Source of the DNA: CAWJLE01 sp963843645
GTDB taxonomy: Bacteria; Chloroflexota; Anaerolineae; DAOTYC01
Direction of reading: 5' to 3'
Length of the DNA: 64,000 bases
Assembly (NCBI GenBank): GCA_963843645.1
Contig: CAWJLE010000003.1
Span: 806,001 to 870,000, forward strand
Positions 8,424-16,819 of the stretch are shown here, in pieces (positions within the stretch are counted from its first letter, which is position 1; every line of letters starts with the position of its first letter). The position numbers and the translations under genes were made by a program. A model generated the notes under the pieces. It saw only the letters and a list, made by a program, of their open reading frames with translations, ran no database searches and was not told the DNA's origin.

Positions 8424-9476
8424 ATGTCCCCCGTTTCTCGTCGCCAGACGAACTCCAATGTTGTGTTTCTCGCATCGCTGTCTTTTGTCTTGCTCCTGGT
8501 CCTCATGATCGCCATGCACGAATCCAGCTCCGCCGGGACGCCCGACGCCTCGGTCGCGGCCGCCGCCACGTCGACAGCTGCAACCGAAACGCCCGTCGTG
8601 GGCCCCACGACCCCCATCACGGCTCCACTCACGGTGGGAGAAAACATCTTCTACCACGGTGTAAACCTGCAGGACAAGCCCATCCCGTTCACGGACGGAC
8701 CGTCCTGGTTTCAACGGATTAGAGAAGGCTGCGTGGCGTGCCACGGCGTGGATGGCCGTGGCGGCATGCACGTGCCGCCTACCGGTATCATCGCACCCGA
8801 CATCCGCTATTCCAGCCTGACGTCGACCGCCGGCGGGGAGCAGACTGTCTACACGGATGCGACTATCAAGCGGGCCATCACCCAGGGTATCGACTCCGAC
8901 AATGAGTCCCTGGACTCGGCGATGCCCCGTTGGCAGTTGAGTCCCCAAGAACTCAACGACCTGATTGACTTTCTGAAGGTCCTTCCCGCTGAGGCGCAGC
9001 CGACACCGATCCCATCCATTGCCGCCGCGCCCGTGACCGCTACCGTTGTCGTGCCGTCGAGCGTGGCCACCGTTGCCGTGACTCCAGCCATCACAGTGAC
9101 TCCTGCCTCTCCCCTCACCGTGGGCGAAGCCATCTTCCAAAAGGGCCTGAATCAGCAAGGCAAGCGCATTTCGTTCATCGCCGGTCCGCCCTGGTTCCAG
9201 CGGGTAGGGGGAGGATGTGCGCTCTGCCACGGCATAGACGGTCAAGGCGGTATGCACGTTCCACCTACCGGGATTATCGCTCCCGATATTCGGTACTCGA
9301 GCCTGACTTCGACCGGCGGCGGGGAGCACACGGCATACACCGATCAGACCATCAAACGGGCCGTCACCCTGGGTATCGATTCCGACACCGAGCCCCTCAG
9401 TCCCACTATGCCCCGGTGGCAGATGAGTCCTCAGCAACTCAACGACCTGATCGATTTCTTGAAGACCTTGAAATAG
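8424..9476 (+). CDS. Exported diheme c-type cytochrome with two near-identical domains
   Basis: 350 residues from the ATG at 8424 behind AAAGGAGG. An N-terminal membrane segment (about residues 14-31) without an obvious cleavage site may anchor it. A Thr/Ala/Pro-rich spacer follows. Two class I cytochrome domains (about 65-185 and 228-350) have heme motifs C103xxCH107 and C265xxCH269. The likely axial methionines are M167 and M329, in the shared MPRWQ(L/M)SPQ motif. The domains match along their whole length, including HVPPTGIIAPDIRYSSLTST, so the gene arose by internal duplication. A second Pro/Thr/Val-rich linker separates them. It probably carries electrons on the outer face of the membrane. 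No oxidase or reductase gene is adjacent; the partner is unknown. Confidence 0.88.
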   Translation: MSPVSRRQTNSNVVFLASLSFVLLLVLMIAMHESSSAGTPDASVAAAATSTAATETPVVGPTTPITAPLTVGENIFYHGVNLQDKPIPFTDGPSWFQRIREGCVACHGVDGRGGMHVPPTGIIAPDIRYSSLTSTAGGEQTVYTDATIKRAITQGIDSDNESLDSAMPRWQLSPQELNDLIDFLKVLPAEAQPTPIPSIAAAPVTATVVVPSSVATVAVTPAITVTPASPLTVGEAIFQKGLNQQGKRISFIAGPPWFQRVGGGCALCHGIDGQGGMHVPPTGIIAPDIRYSSLTSTGGGEHTAYTDQTIKRAVTLGIDSDTEPLSPTMPRWQMSPQQLNDLIDFLKTLK

Positions 9477-9509
9477 ACGCGAAATAGGTCGCGTGTGGGC
9501 AACTCACAG

Positions 9510-9534
9510 CCGGCCACGGGGCCTCCGTGGCCGG
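9510..9534 (+). terminator. Intrinsic terminator after the cytochrome gene
   Basis: Perfect 10-bp GC-rich inverted repeat (9510-9519 with 9525-9534), five-base loop, followed by TTTCTT. Confidence 0.85.
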
Positions 9535-9699
9535 TTTCTTCACGGTTCCAGCCGAGCTGACCGAAGTGACACCGGTCGCTCGTGCTGAGCTTCACCGAAA
9601 CGATTGCCTTTGATCGCAAGTTGGCCAGGGAGTATTGTCCGCACAGCATTTGGGACCACAATGGTCGGCACACTCAATTTCACTTTTGGAGGAACGGAT

Positions 9700-10272
9700 A
9701 TGAAGGTCATGATCCTCACTTGCAGTCCCAACACGGAAGGTCTCACCGCCGCGTGTGGCGAGGCGGCCAGGGGTGGCGTGGAAGCCGCCGGCGCCGAAGT
9801 CGTAGTCGTCCGTCTCAACGACCTGAACATTGGTAAGTGCCAGGCCTGCAACAACGGTTGGGGCACCTGTCTCAAAGAGCACCGCTGTCAGGTCGAGGAC
9901 GACTTCCAGGCCCTTCAGGCCAAGATGGGGGAAATGGATGGCTACGTCATCGTTACCCCGGTATACTTGTGGGACATGAGCGAGTCGCTGAAAACCTTCT
10001 TCGACCGACTCCGGCGATGCGAATATCCAGCCCGCCAGGGTAAGAACAACGTCGAAGGCAAACCGTTCATCTGCGTCGCCGCCGCCGGCGGCACCGGCAA
10101 TGGTACCCTAAATTGCCTGGCGTCGATGGAGCGTGTGTTCCAGCACATGAATCACATCCGGCCCGAGCAGTTCGAGTACGTCGGCGTCACGCGCCGAACA
10201 CGCAGCTACATGCTGGAGGCGCTCCGGGCGGCCGCCCAGAACCTGGTCGCGCAGAACGCACGCCCTGCATAG
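9700..10272 (+). CDS. NADPH-dependent FMN reductase / iron-sulfur flavoprotein family
   Basis: 190 residues; the ATG at 9700 follows TTTTGGAGG. The start MKVMILTCSPN is the flavodoxin-like beta strand and phosphate loop. The cysteine group C47xxC50, C57, C63 followed by VEDDF is the compact motif of the iron-sulfur flavoprotein (Isf-like) branch, although the spacing differs from the classic CX2CX2CX5C and some relatives have no cluster. The segment YVIVTPVYLWDMSESLKTFFDR is the conserved flavin-side loop. A soluble two-electron carrier or quinone/nitro reductase role is inferred. It is not in an operon with its neighbours. Confidence 0.85.
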   Translation: MKVMILTCSPNTEGLTAACGEAARGGVEAAGAEVVVVRLNDLNIGKCQACNNGWGTCLKEHRCQVEDDFQALQAKMGEMDGYVIVTPVYLWDMSESLKTFFDRLRRCEYPARQGKNNVEGKPFICVAAAGGTGNGTLNCLASMERVFQHMNHIRPEQFEYVGVTRRTRSYMLEALRAAAQNLVAQNARPA

Positions 10273-10290
10273 CCTGCGTTGTTTCCCAGC

Positions 10291-10336
10291 GCCGTTTTAG
10301 GCACGCGACGGAATCTCGTCGCGTGCCTAAAACGGC
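10291..10336. terminator. Perfect 20-bp inverted repeat, terminator-like
   Basis: Two perfect 20-base arms (10291-10310 and 10317-10336) with a six-base loop, 18 bases after the flavoprotein stop. The arms begin with GCCGTTTTAG, so the 5' side supplies A/T runs on both strands. It may act as a terminator or mRNA-stabilising stem. No T-tract follows directly. Confidence 0.7.
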
Positions 10337-10444
10337 TCGCCTCAAATTTCCACCCATTGACGTCCCAGCGTACGCCCGACAACGCAATCGACGACAATCG
10401 ACGTGTTCAATGCCCAGAAATGGCATTTTTCCAACGTTTTACCC

Positions 10445-10474
10445 TTGACACCGCTTGCGCATCGGTGGTATTAT
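10445..10474 (+). promoter_or_regulatory. Sigma-70-type promoter of the alpha-glucoside importer operon
   Basis: TTGACA (10445-10450), 18-base spacer, TATTAT (10469-10474). Transcription would begin near 10481, leaving a leader of about 280 bases before the binding-protein gene. I recognise no riboswitch in this leader and no small gene. Confidence 0.7.
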
Positions 10475-10761
10475 GAATACAAGCATTTGTCGGGCTGCGC
10501 CGCACGACCGAAAGGAGGGGGATCCAGGCGGAGCGCCCCTTCGTTTGTATTCGGACCTAATAGCCGGGGACGGAGTGGCCGCCGAGTTCCCACACAGGCC
10601 TGTCTCGTCCTTCCCGCAAACTTGTGTTTCCTCAGTTTGTCACGACCTGCCTTCAAAATAGGTTCTACTGTCGTAGAAGCGGAATCCCGTTGATGTGCAG
10701 CTGGATAGCTTTTGCGTTCGTTCTGCAAGCCCATGCGTTCACGTGAAAGGAGAAAATGGTA

Positions 10762-12069
10762 ATGCGTGCACTGAGAATGCTGGCGATCATCGGTCTATTG
10801 ATGGCGGTAGCGGTGCCGGCGACGTTTGCTCAAACGCCGGCTAGCGAGACTCCTGCGGCCGCCGCGGCGACCCCCGGCCCCATCGACTGTACGGGTGTGA
10901 CTTCTGGCGAGCAGTTGTCTATCATATCGGAGTGGTCTGGCGGTGAAGGGGATCAGCTCAATGCCATCCTGAAGCCGTTTGTGGATGCATGTGGGGTGAA
11001 AGTCAACACCCAGGCGACTCGTGACGAGGCAGTGCTCGACGCCAAGGCGAAGAGCGCGCCCCCGGACGTCATTTTCTGGGCAACCACAGCGCCGACCCTG
11101 CTCTACACCAACCAACTGCAAGACCTGAGCGCGATGGGCGCCGACGCCTCGAACTACTCCCCATCCTGGGTAAAGCTGGGGACAGTTGGCCAAAAGTGGC
11201 TCGCGATTCCGGTCAAGACGGACATCAAAACCATCGTCTGGTACAGCCCCGCCAACTTCAAGCTGTTCAACTACACCGTGCCCACCACGTGGGATGAACT
11301 GAATACGCTGGTGGACAAAATGGCGGCTGACGGCAACATTCCCTGGTCGATGGGTTTCGAGTCTGGGGCCGCGACGGGCTGGACGGGAGCCGACTTCATC
11401 GAGGACATCATGCTCGTGGAGCAGGGGCCCGAATTTGTTTCCAACATCATCTCGGGAACTGTGCGGTACAACGATCCGGGCGTGAGCCAGGCATGGCAGA
11501 CGTACGGGAAGTGGGCCAAGGACCCGAAGTACACGGTCGGCGGAGCTACCGGAACCGTCAGCACGGCCTTTTTGGAAGCCATCTACAAGGTCTTCTCTAA
11601 CCCGCCCGGCGCTATGATGGTCCGGCAGTCAGGGTTCGCCGGCGGCGAGATTGCGCGCCAGTACCCCAACCTGAAGTACGGCACCGATTATGACTTCTTC
11701 GGCCTGCCCGGTGCGAAGGGGATGCAGATCGGCGCCGATTACATGATGGTCTTCAATGCAACGGGCGCCTCCAAGGCGCTGGTCCGGTATCTTACCGGTC
11801 CGGCCGGGGCAGCGCAGTGGGCGGCAACGGGATTCGATCTCTCACCCAACAAGCTGGCAGTTGGCCACTACACTGATCCGCTGTTGGAAAAGAAGGCCGA
11901 GACCCTGCAGAACGCCGCCGCAGTCGTGCCGAGCATCGGGGACACCATCCCCGCACCGTTCGGCTCGGCACAGTGGAAGGGTATCGTCGACTACATCAAT
12001 GGCGGGAACCTGGATGCCTCACTCACTGCGGTCAACCAGGCTCAGGGCGAAGCCCTGAAACTGAAGTAG
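10762..12069 (+). CDS. Carbohydrate ABC transporter binding protein (AglE-like)
   Basis: 435 residues. Two ATGs lie at 10756 and 10762; the second is preferred because the AAAGGAG site is nine bases before it. A signal peptide (MRALRMLAIIGLLMAV..., cleavage near TFAQ) precedes a Pro/Ala/Thr linker; there is no lipobox cysteine. The mature protein has the family 1 solute-binding pattern: SIISEWSGGEGDQLNAILKPF, DVIFWATTAP, LQDLSAMG, a GWTGADFIEDIML segment and GVSQAWQTYGKWAKDP. These match the alpha-glucoside-binding branch (AglE). It opens the importer operon with the AglF- and AglG-like permeases and an ATPase. A hairpin after the stop may keep its level above that of the permeases. The exact sugar is unknown. 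Confidence 0.85.
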   Translation: MRALRMLAIIGLLMAVAVPATFAQTPASETPAAAAATPGPIDCTGVTSGEQLSIISEWSGGEGDQLNAILKPFVDACGVKVNTQATRDEAVLDAKAKSAPPDVIFWATTAPTLLYTNQLQDLSAMGADASNYSPSWVKLGTVGQKWLAIPVKTDIKTIVWYSPANFKLFNYTVPTTWDELNTLVDKMAADGNIPWSMGFESGAATGWTGADFIEDIMLVEQGPEFVSNIISGTVRYNDPGVSQAWQTYGKWAKDPKYTVGGATGTVSTAFLEAIYKVFSNPPGAMMVRQSGFAGGEIARQYPNLKYGTDYDFFGLPGAKGMQIGADYMMVFNATGASKALVRYLTGPAGAAQWAATGFDLSPNKLAVGHYTDPLLEKKAETLQNAAAVVPSIGDTIPAPFGSAQWKGIVDYINGGNLDASLTAVNQAQGEALKLK

Positions 12070-12087
12070 TCCATAACCATACAGATC

Positions 12088-12119
12088 ACCCGGCGCTTTC
12101 CAACGGGGAAGCGCCGGGT
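12088..12119 (+). terminator. Hairpin between binding protein and permease genes
   Basis: Perfect 11-bp GC-rich repeat (12088-12098 with 12109-12119). No T-tract follows. This fits a partial terminator or RNA-stabilising stem that favours the binding protein over downstream genes. Confidence 0.6.
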
Positions 12120-12228
12120 AACTGACTCTGCAACCACCAAGAGATTCATCTAAAGCAATTGAATCAGACGGATCCAGCCATCCAATGGTCGTACTCGTAC
12201 GGTCTTACAAAACGGGAGGGACTATCTC

Positions 12229-13146
12229 GTGGCGCCCAACATCATGCGGCAAGGCCGACTGACTCCTCTGCTCTATCTGGGGGGAGCGCTGATCATCATG
12301 GGGGTGTTCATTGTCTACCCGACCGTCCTTACCTTCTTGCTGAGTTTCGGTGATCGAACTGGCGCTCACTCGGCGGCGACGACCTGCGTGGCCGGGCAGC
12401 CCTGCTGGGGCACCTTCGAGAACTACCGTTACGCACTCACCGATCCCGGTATGCTCGAGACCCTGCGCAACAACGCGCTTTGGCTGCTGATTATGGTGCC
12501 GATTACGGTCGGCATGGGTCTGGCGCTCGCCGTCCTCACCGACCGCGTTCCCTACGAGCGACTGGCCAAGACGATCATCTTCCTCCCAATGCCCATCTCC
12601 TTCGTGGGCGCCAGCATCATCTGGCGATTCGTCTACTATCTCCAGTCCGGCCAGGCGCAGCAGGTAGGCTTGCTCAACGCCATCGTCACCGCCCTGGGCG
12701 GGCAGCCTATGGCCTGGCTCACAAACAGCAACTGGTTGATCAACAATATCTCACTATGGATCGTCGGCATCTGGCTCTGGAGTGGTTTCTGCATGACCAT
12801 TCTGGCAGCAGCCTACCGGGGCGTTCCCTCCGAACTCGTCGAGGCAGCGCGGGTGGACGGCGCAACGGAGTGGAGAGTCTTCTGGCGCATCATTTTTCCG
12901 ATCATCCTGCCGACCGTCACAGTCGTGACCACCACGATGGTCATCATCATCCTGAAGATATTCGACATCGTGTTCGTGATGACCAATGGCCTGAATGGCA
13001 CGGACGTCATCGCCCGGAAGATGTTCAGCTACATCGTGACGGATATCGGCCGCTCTACCGCCATCGCCACGTTGCTGATCGTGTTGACGATTCCGATCAT
13101 GATCATCAACGTCCGCCGCTTTCGTGAGCAAGAGAGGATGAGATGA
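12229..13146 (+). CDS. Carbohydrate ABC transporter permease (AglF-like)
   Basis: 305 residues; the GTG at 12229 lies ten bases after a GGGAGG site (ATG at 12244 is the alternative). Six membrane helices are evident. The ABC-coupling EAA loop reads ELVEAARVDGATEWRVFWRIIFPIILPT, which is canonical. The extracytoplasmic loop after the first helix carries two cysteines (TTCVAGQPCWGTFENYRYAL), an extension also seen in alpha-glucoside permeases; a disulfide is plausible. The ATGA at 13143 overlaps the start of the next permease, so the two are coupled. It forms the membrane channel with the next gene. Intact, unlike the two genes that follow. Confidence 0.88.
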   Translation: MAPNIMRQGRLTPLLYLGGALIIMGVFIVYPTVLTFLLSFGDRTGAHSAATTCVAGQPCWGTFENYRYALTDPGMLETLRNNALWLLIMVPITVGMGLALAVLTDRVPYERLAKTIIFLPMPISFVGASIIWRFVYYLQSGQAQQVGLLNAIVTALGGQPMAWLTNSNWLINNISLWIVGIWLWSGFCMTILAAAYRGVPSELVEAARVDGATEWRVFWRIIFPIILPTVTVVTTTMVIIILKIFDIVFVMTNGLNGTDVIARKMFSYIVTDIGRSTAIATLLIVLTIPIMIINVRRFREQERMR

Positions 13147-14368
13147 ATGTCGAGCGGGTGAAAGCCTTCTTGGTCAACATTCCGTTGCACGTCGTCATCA
13201 TCGTGTTGGTGATCGCCTGGCTGACGCCCACGTTCGGCATGTTCGTGACGTCGTTCCGGACGCCCCAGGCGATCAGTCAGAGCGGCTGGTGGACGGTATT
13301 CCGCCCCACCCCGTGCCGGGCGAGGCGGAATTCGGGACGAGTCTGCGCCTCCTGTCACGGCGTCGACGGGACGGCGGTCAAGCAGGCCAACCTGACCGAC
13401 CCGAAGGTCGTCCGGCGAGTATGCGAACGCGATCCGATCTGTTACTCTGCTCGGCGAGGGCGGCTCGCATCCGACCGCTGCCAGATCGCGAATTGCAGGC
13501 GCTGATTAAGACCCCGCGCGTACCCGGGATGCGCTTCAGGCGCTGGCGCCGGTGACGAACTACCTGGGGCGGTCATGGGAGGCTGGCAGCAAATGTCAAC
13601 CGCCTATCGTTGAGCAACTGGGTCGACGCTCTGGTGGGTTACACAGGCACGGGCACGTATCAGCAAGATTGCGCCACAGGTAAGAGCCAGAGCGGTCGAT
13701 ACTACTGCGACGCACGAGACCTCTTGAACCAGGGTGGTATGGCACGGGCCTTTCTGAACAGTGTCATCGTAACGGTGCCGGCGACTCTCCTCGTGCTCTT
13801 TTTCGCAGCACTCGCGGCTTACGCTTTTGCGTGGCTGGATTTCCCCGGTCGAATCGGCATCTTCGTGTTGCTGGTCGGCCTGCAGATCGTGCCCCTGCAG
13901 ATGACGCTCGTGCCCATCGCGCAGCTTTACGTCAAGCTAGGCATACAGAGCAGCTTTCTGGGAGTCTGGCTCTTCCACACCGGTTTCGGCCTGCCCTACG
14001 CGATCTACCTGATGCGCAACTTCCTCGGCGGCCTGCCCAAAGATCTTTTCGAATCGATCTACATGGACGGTGCGAACCACTGGATCGCGTTTTGGCGGCT
14101 GGCCCTGCCCCTCGCCGTGCCGGCCATCGCCTCATTGGCGATTTTCCAGTTCCTCTGGGTGTGGAACGACCTGCTGGTGGCAATCGTCCTGATTCCCGGT
14201 CACCCCGTGCTGACCTATCAGATCACCAACCTGATTGATCCCCGCGGCGGCAACTGGAACCTGCTGACAGCCGCCGCCTTCCTGTCGATGATCGTCCCGA
14301 TGATTGTCTTCCTGCCGTTCCAGCGCTACTTCATTCGCGGCCTGCTGGCCGGAGCGGTGAAGGGATAA
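13143..14368 (+). pseudogene. AglG-like sugar ABC permease with an inserted cytochrome c domain (multiply frameshifted)
   Basis: The first helix (VVIIVLVIAWLTPTFGMFVTSFRT) and GWWTVF are in one frame. The remaining five helices, with coupling loop LFESIYMDGANHWIAFWRLALPL, run from about 13610 in another. Between them about eight single-base insertions (13300-13600) scramble the frame. Correcting them gives a continuous loop containing VPGEAEFGTVCASCHGVDG, NLTDPKVV, GEGGSHPPLPDRELQALIK and then NYLGRSWEAG. That is a class I cytochrome c module with a CxxCH heme site, although no axial Met is visible where the PP(L)xDxELQALI motif normally has one. Two further cysteines (QQDCAT, YYCDAR) follow. 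As given the gene cannot make a full protein; since all shifts are +1 and flanking residues are conserved, sequencing error is more likely than decay. Confidence 0.75.
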
Positions 14369-14385
14369 GAAAGGGAGCACAGACT

Positions 14386-15492
14386 ATGGCCGCCGTAACC
14401 TACGATCACGTGACCAAGCGATATCGGGCCGGTCGTCGCGCTGAACGATCTGGACATCCAGCATCGCCGACCGGGAGTTTCTGGTGCTGGTTGGCCCGTC
14501 CGGCTGCGGAAAGTCCACCGCCCTACGCTGCCTGGCCGGTCTGGAGGACATGAGCGAGGGACACATCCTGATCGACGATCGTGTAATGAACAACGTGCGG
14601 GCGAGAGACCGCGACCTGGCGATGGTATTTCAGAGCTATGCCCTGTACCCGCACATGTCGGTGTTACGAAAACATGACGCTTCGCACTGGAGTTGCGCAA
14701 CATGCCGCGAGACGAGATTGCCCGGCGCGTACAGCCGGCAGCCCAGGACCTGGGCATCGAGCCGCTGCTGAACCGCCGTCCCGCGCAGCTGTCCGGCGGC
14801 CAGCGCCAACGAGTGGCCGTCGGCCGCGCGATCGTCCGCGAGCCAAAGGTCTTCCTGATGGATGAGCCGCTGTCCAATCTGGATGCCAAGCTGAGAGTCG
14901 AGGCACGCACGATGATCTCGAAGCTTCACGAACGGCTGGGGACCACCTTCATGTACGTGACGCACGATCAGACGGAGGCCATGACGATGGGCTCGCGCAT
15001 CGCGGTGCTCAACTTCGGGCGTCTGCAGCAACTGGACACACCGCAGAACGCTCTACGATCGCCCCAACAACACGTTCGTGGCCGGGTTCATCGGCAGCCC
15101 CGCCATGAATTTCTTCGACGCGACGCTGCAGAATGAGGGCGAACGGCTGCAGGTCGAAACGGGAACGTTCAGCCTGACGCTTCCGGCCGAAAAGGCGGAG
15201 GTCGCGCGCGCATACACGGGCAAGAAGGATCATCCTCGGCATCAGGCCGGAGAATATCCACGCGAGCCAGTTCGCCCCCCCAGGCATCAACCCACAGCCC
15301 GTGACCGCGAGAGTCGACATGACGGAGTTGATGGGCAGCGAGATTTACGTCTACCTGTTGGCCGGGGAACGCACGTTCATAGCGCGCGTCGATCCTCGCG
15401 CTGAAGCGGTGGCCGGACGAGACCTGGATTTGATCGTCAACATGGACAGAATCCACCTCTTCGATCCGGAGACGCAACAAGCCATCCGATAA
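14386..15492 (+). pseudogene. Sugar ABC importer ATPase (UgpC/MsmX/MalK type), multiply frameshifted
   Basis: The ATG at 14386 follows GGGAG. Six single extra bases (about 14423, 14463, 14655, 14677, 15048 and 15227) break the frame. Removing them gives a normal-length ATPase: MAAVTYDHVTKRY, Walker A GPSGCGKST, Q-loop FQSYALYPHMSV, signature LSGGQRQRVAVGRA, Walker B VFLMDEPLSNLDA, H-loop THDQTEAM, then the C-terminal OB-like regulatory domain (FIGSPAMNFF...RPENIH...ELMGSEIYVYLL). All catalytic residues are present. It ends the alpha-glucoside-type operon and would energise it; this ATPase class often serves several importers, and the permeases at 43443-45192 have no ATPase of their own. A terminator hairpin follows. 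Confidence 0.8.
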
Positions 15493-15505
15493 CGAGCCGG
15501 AGGAG

Positions 15506-15531
15506 CTTCCGAAGGTCAGAACCTTCGGAAG
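15506..15531. terminator. Terminator hairpin between convergent operons
   Basis: Perfect 11-bp inverted repeat (15506-15516 with 15521-15531), four-base loop, followed by CTCTCTTA. It sits between the ATPase stop (15492) and the methyltransferase stop (15538). Confidence 0.75.
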
Positions 15532-15537
15532 TCTCTC

Positions 15538-16807
15538 TTAGGAGTAGTCTCGGCACGCCCCGACCGCGTCGTAGAGGGCCAGCAGATTCTCTGCCGGCAC
15601 GCCGGCCTGGACGTTGTGATTGGTATTGAAGACGAAATCGCCCGCCTGGGGCGAAGATTTCGATTTGCTGCTGAACTTCACGGCGAACGTCTTCCGCCGT
15701 CCCGAAGGGCAGCGTTTGCTGCGTGTTCACACCCCCACCCCAGAACGTAATGCGGTCGCCGAACGCTCGTTTCAGCTCACGAGAATCCATGTTCGCTGCC
15801 GAAAACTGCACCGGATTCAGGATATCGAAGCCGGTCTCGATGAAATCCGGGATCAACGGCATGATCGAGCCGCAGGTGTGCAGGAACGTCTTCCACGGCG
15901 TGTGGGCGTGGACCCAATCGTTTTCGGCCTTCAAGAAGGGCATGTACAGCTCGCGGTACGTCTTGCGCGAGATGAAGGGACCCGCCTGCGTGCCAAAGTC
16001 CGTGCCGCTGATGAGGATGACGGACGCGCGGTCGCCGACAGCTTCGTGCAGACTGGCCAGGTTGCCCAAGGCAACTTCACATTGGCCCTCGAATACCTTG
16101 TAGACGTAGTCGCGCCGGCTGATGGTGCTGACGTACCACTCCTCGACGTCCCGGATGCCTTTCGGGTATCGGAGCATCGACGCAGGAACGAGCGCAATGT
16201 CCCCAAAGCCCGTGCCCCCCACGTTGGCGAAGATCGCCTTGTCGGTGTGAGTGTAGAGACGCTCGGCTTCGCCACGGAAGTAAGCGACGTCCGCATCGGA
16301 TAGCGGACCGAACTCCTCCAAGTTGTCTTCCACGCTCAGCATGCTGTCATCGATCGGCGGCTGGCGCACGATCACGTCGAAGTAGAACCCGCCGTGCGGC
16401 ATGCGCCCACTGGGTGGGGCCGACTTGTCCCCCTCCGGATACATCAAGATGTCTCCGTTGGGCTCAGGATCCGTATTGAAGTGTTCTGGGACCAGGACCG
16501 GCGTGTCGTCGAACAGCGTCCAGGGCTTCCAGCCTTCGTTCTCGAAGCCGAAGATGGTCTGGCGCCCGGGCAGGGGCACGACGTCCACGCCTAGCGCGTC
16601 GATCAGATCCGGCTCGATCTCGCCCAGAATCATGAACGGGTCCACCACCTTGACCGGTGTTCCGGGCGCATCGAGACCCAGCGCCTGGCGCAGGCGATAA
16701 ACGGAGCTGGCGTGCATCCCGGTTACTCCGCTGCCGCCCAGATCCAGGGGCACACGGTCCGCCTCCTGGTGATTGAGAGCCAGGGCCACGCGTTCTCTGG
16801 AGTTCAT
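15538..16807 (-). CDS. URO-D (uroporphyrinogen decarboxylase) family methyltransferase-like protein, one frameshift
   Basis: The ATG at 16807 follows AAAGGGAG. The protein has the URO-D TIM-barrel features used by corrinoid methyltransferases (MtaA/CmuA relatives): N-terminal MNSRERVALALNHQEADRVP, zinc-site-like HTCGSIMPLIPDFIETG, and late FWGGGVNTQQTLPFGT. One extra base near 15642 shifts the frame after EIFAPGG; corrected, the protein ends ...NHNVQAGVP...CRDYS at 15538, matching the intact paralogue at 32866-34137 almost residue for residue. It begins 13 bases after the aldo/keto reductase gene, so the two form an operon. Such proteins transfer methyl groups from corrinoid to thiol, or act in demethylation; no corrinoid protein gene is nearby. 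Confidence 0.82.
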
Positions 16808-16819
16808 GGATCGCTCCCT

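Noticed and set aside
8358..9437. Minus-strand open frame of 359 codons over the cytochrome gene
   Set aside because: Arg/Gly/His-rich composition, and the plus strand carries two complete cytochrome c domains with signal and ribosome site.
13143..13505. A separate small cytochrome gene of 120 codons
   Set aside because: The frame begins with the permease's first helix and ribosome context; the heme motif belongs to the permease loop once frameshifts are corrected.
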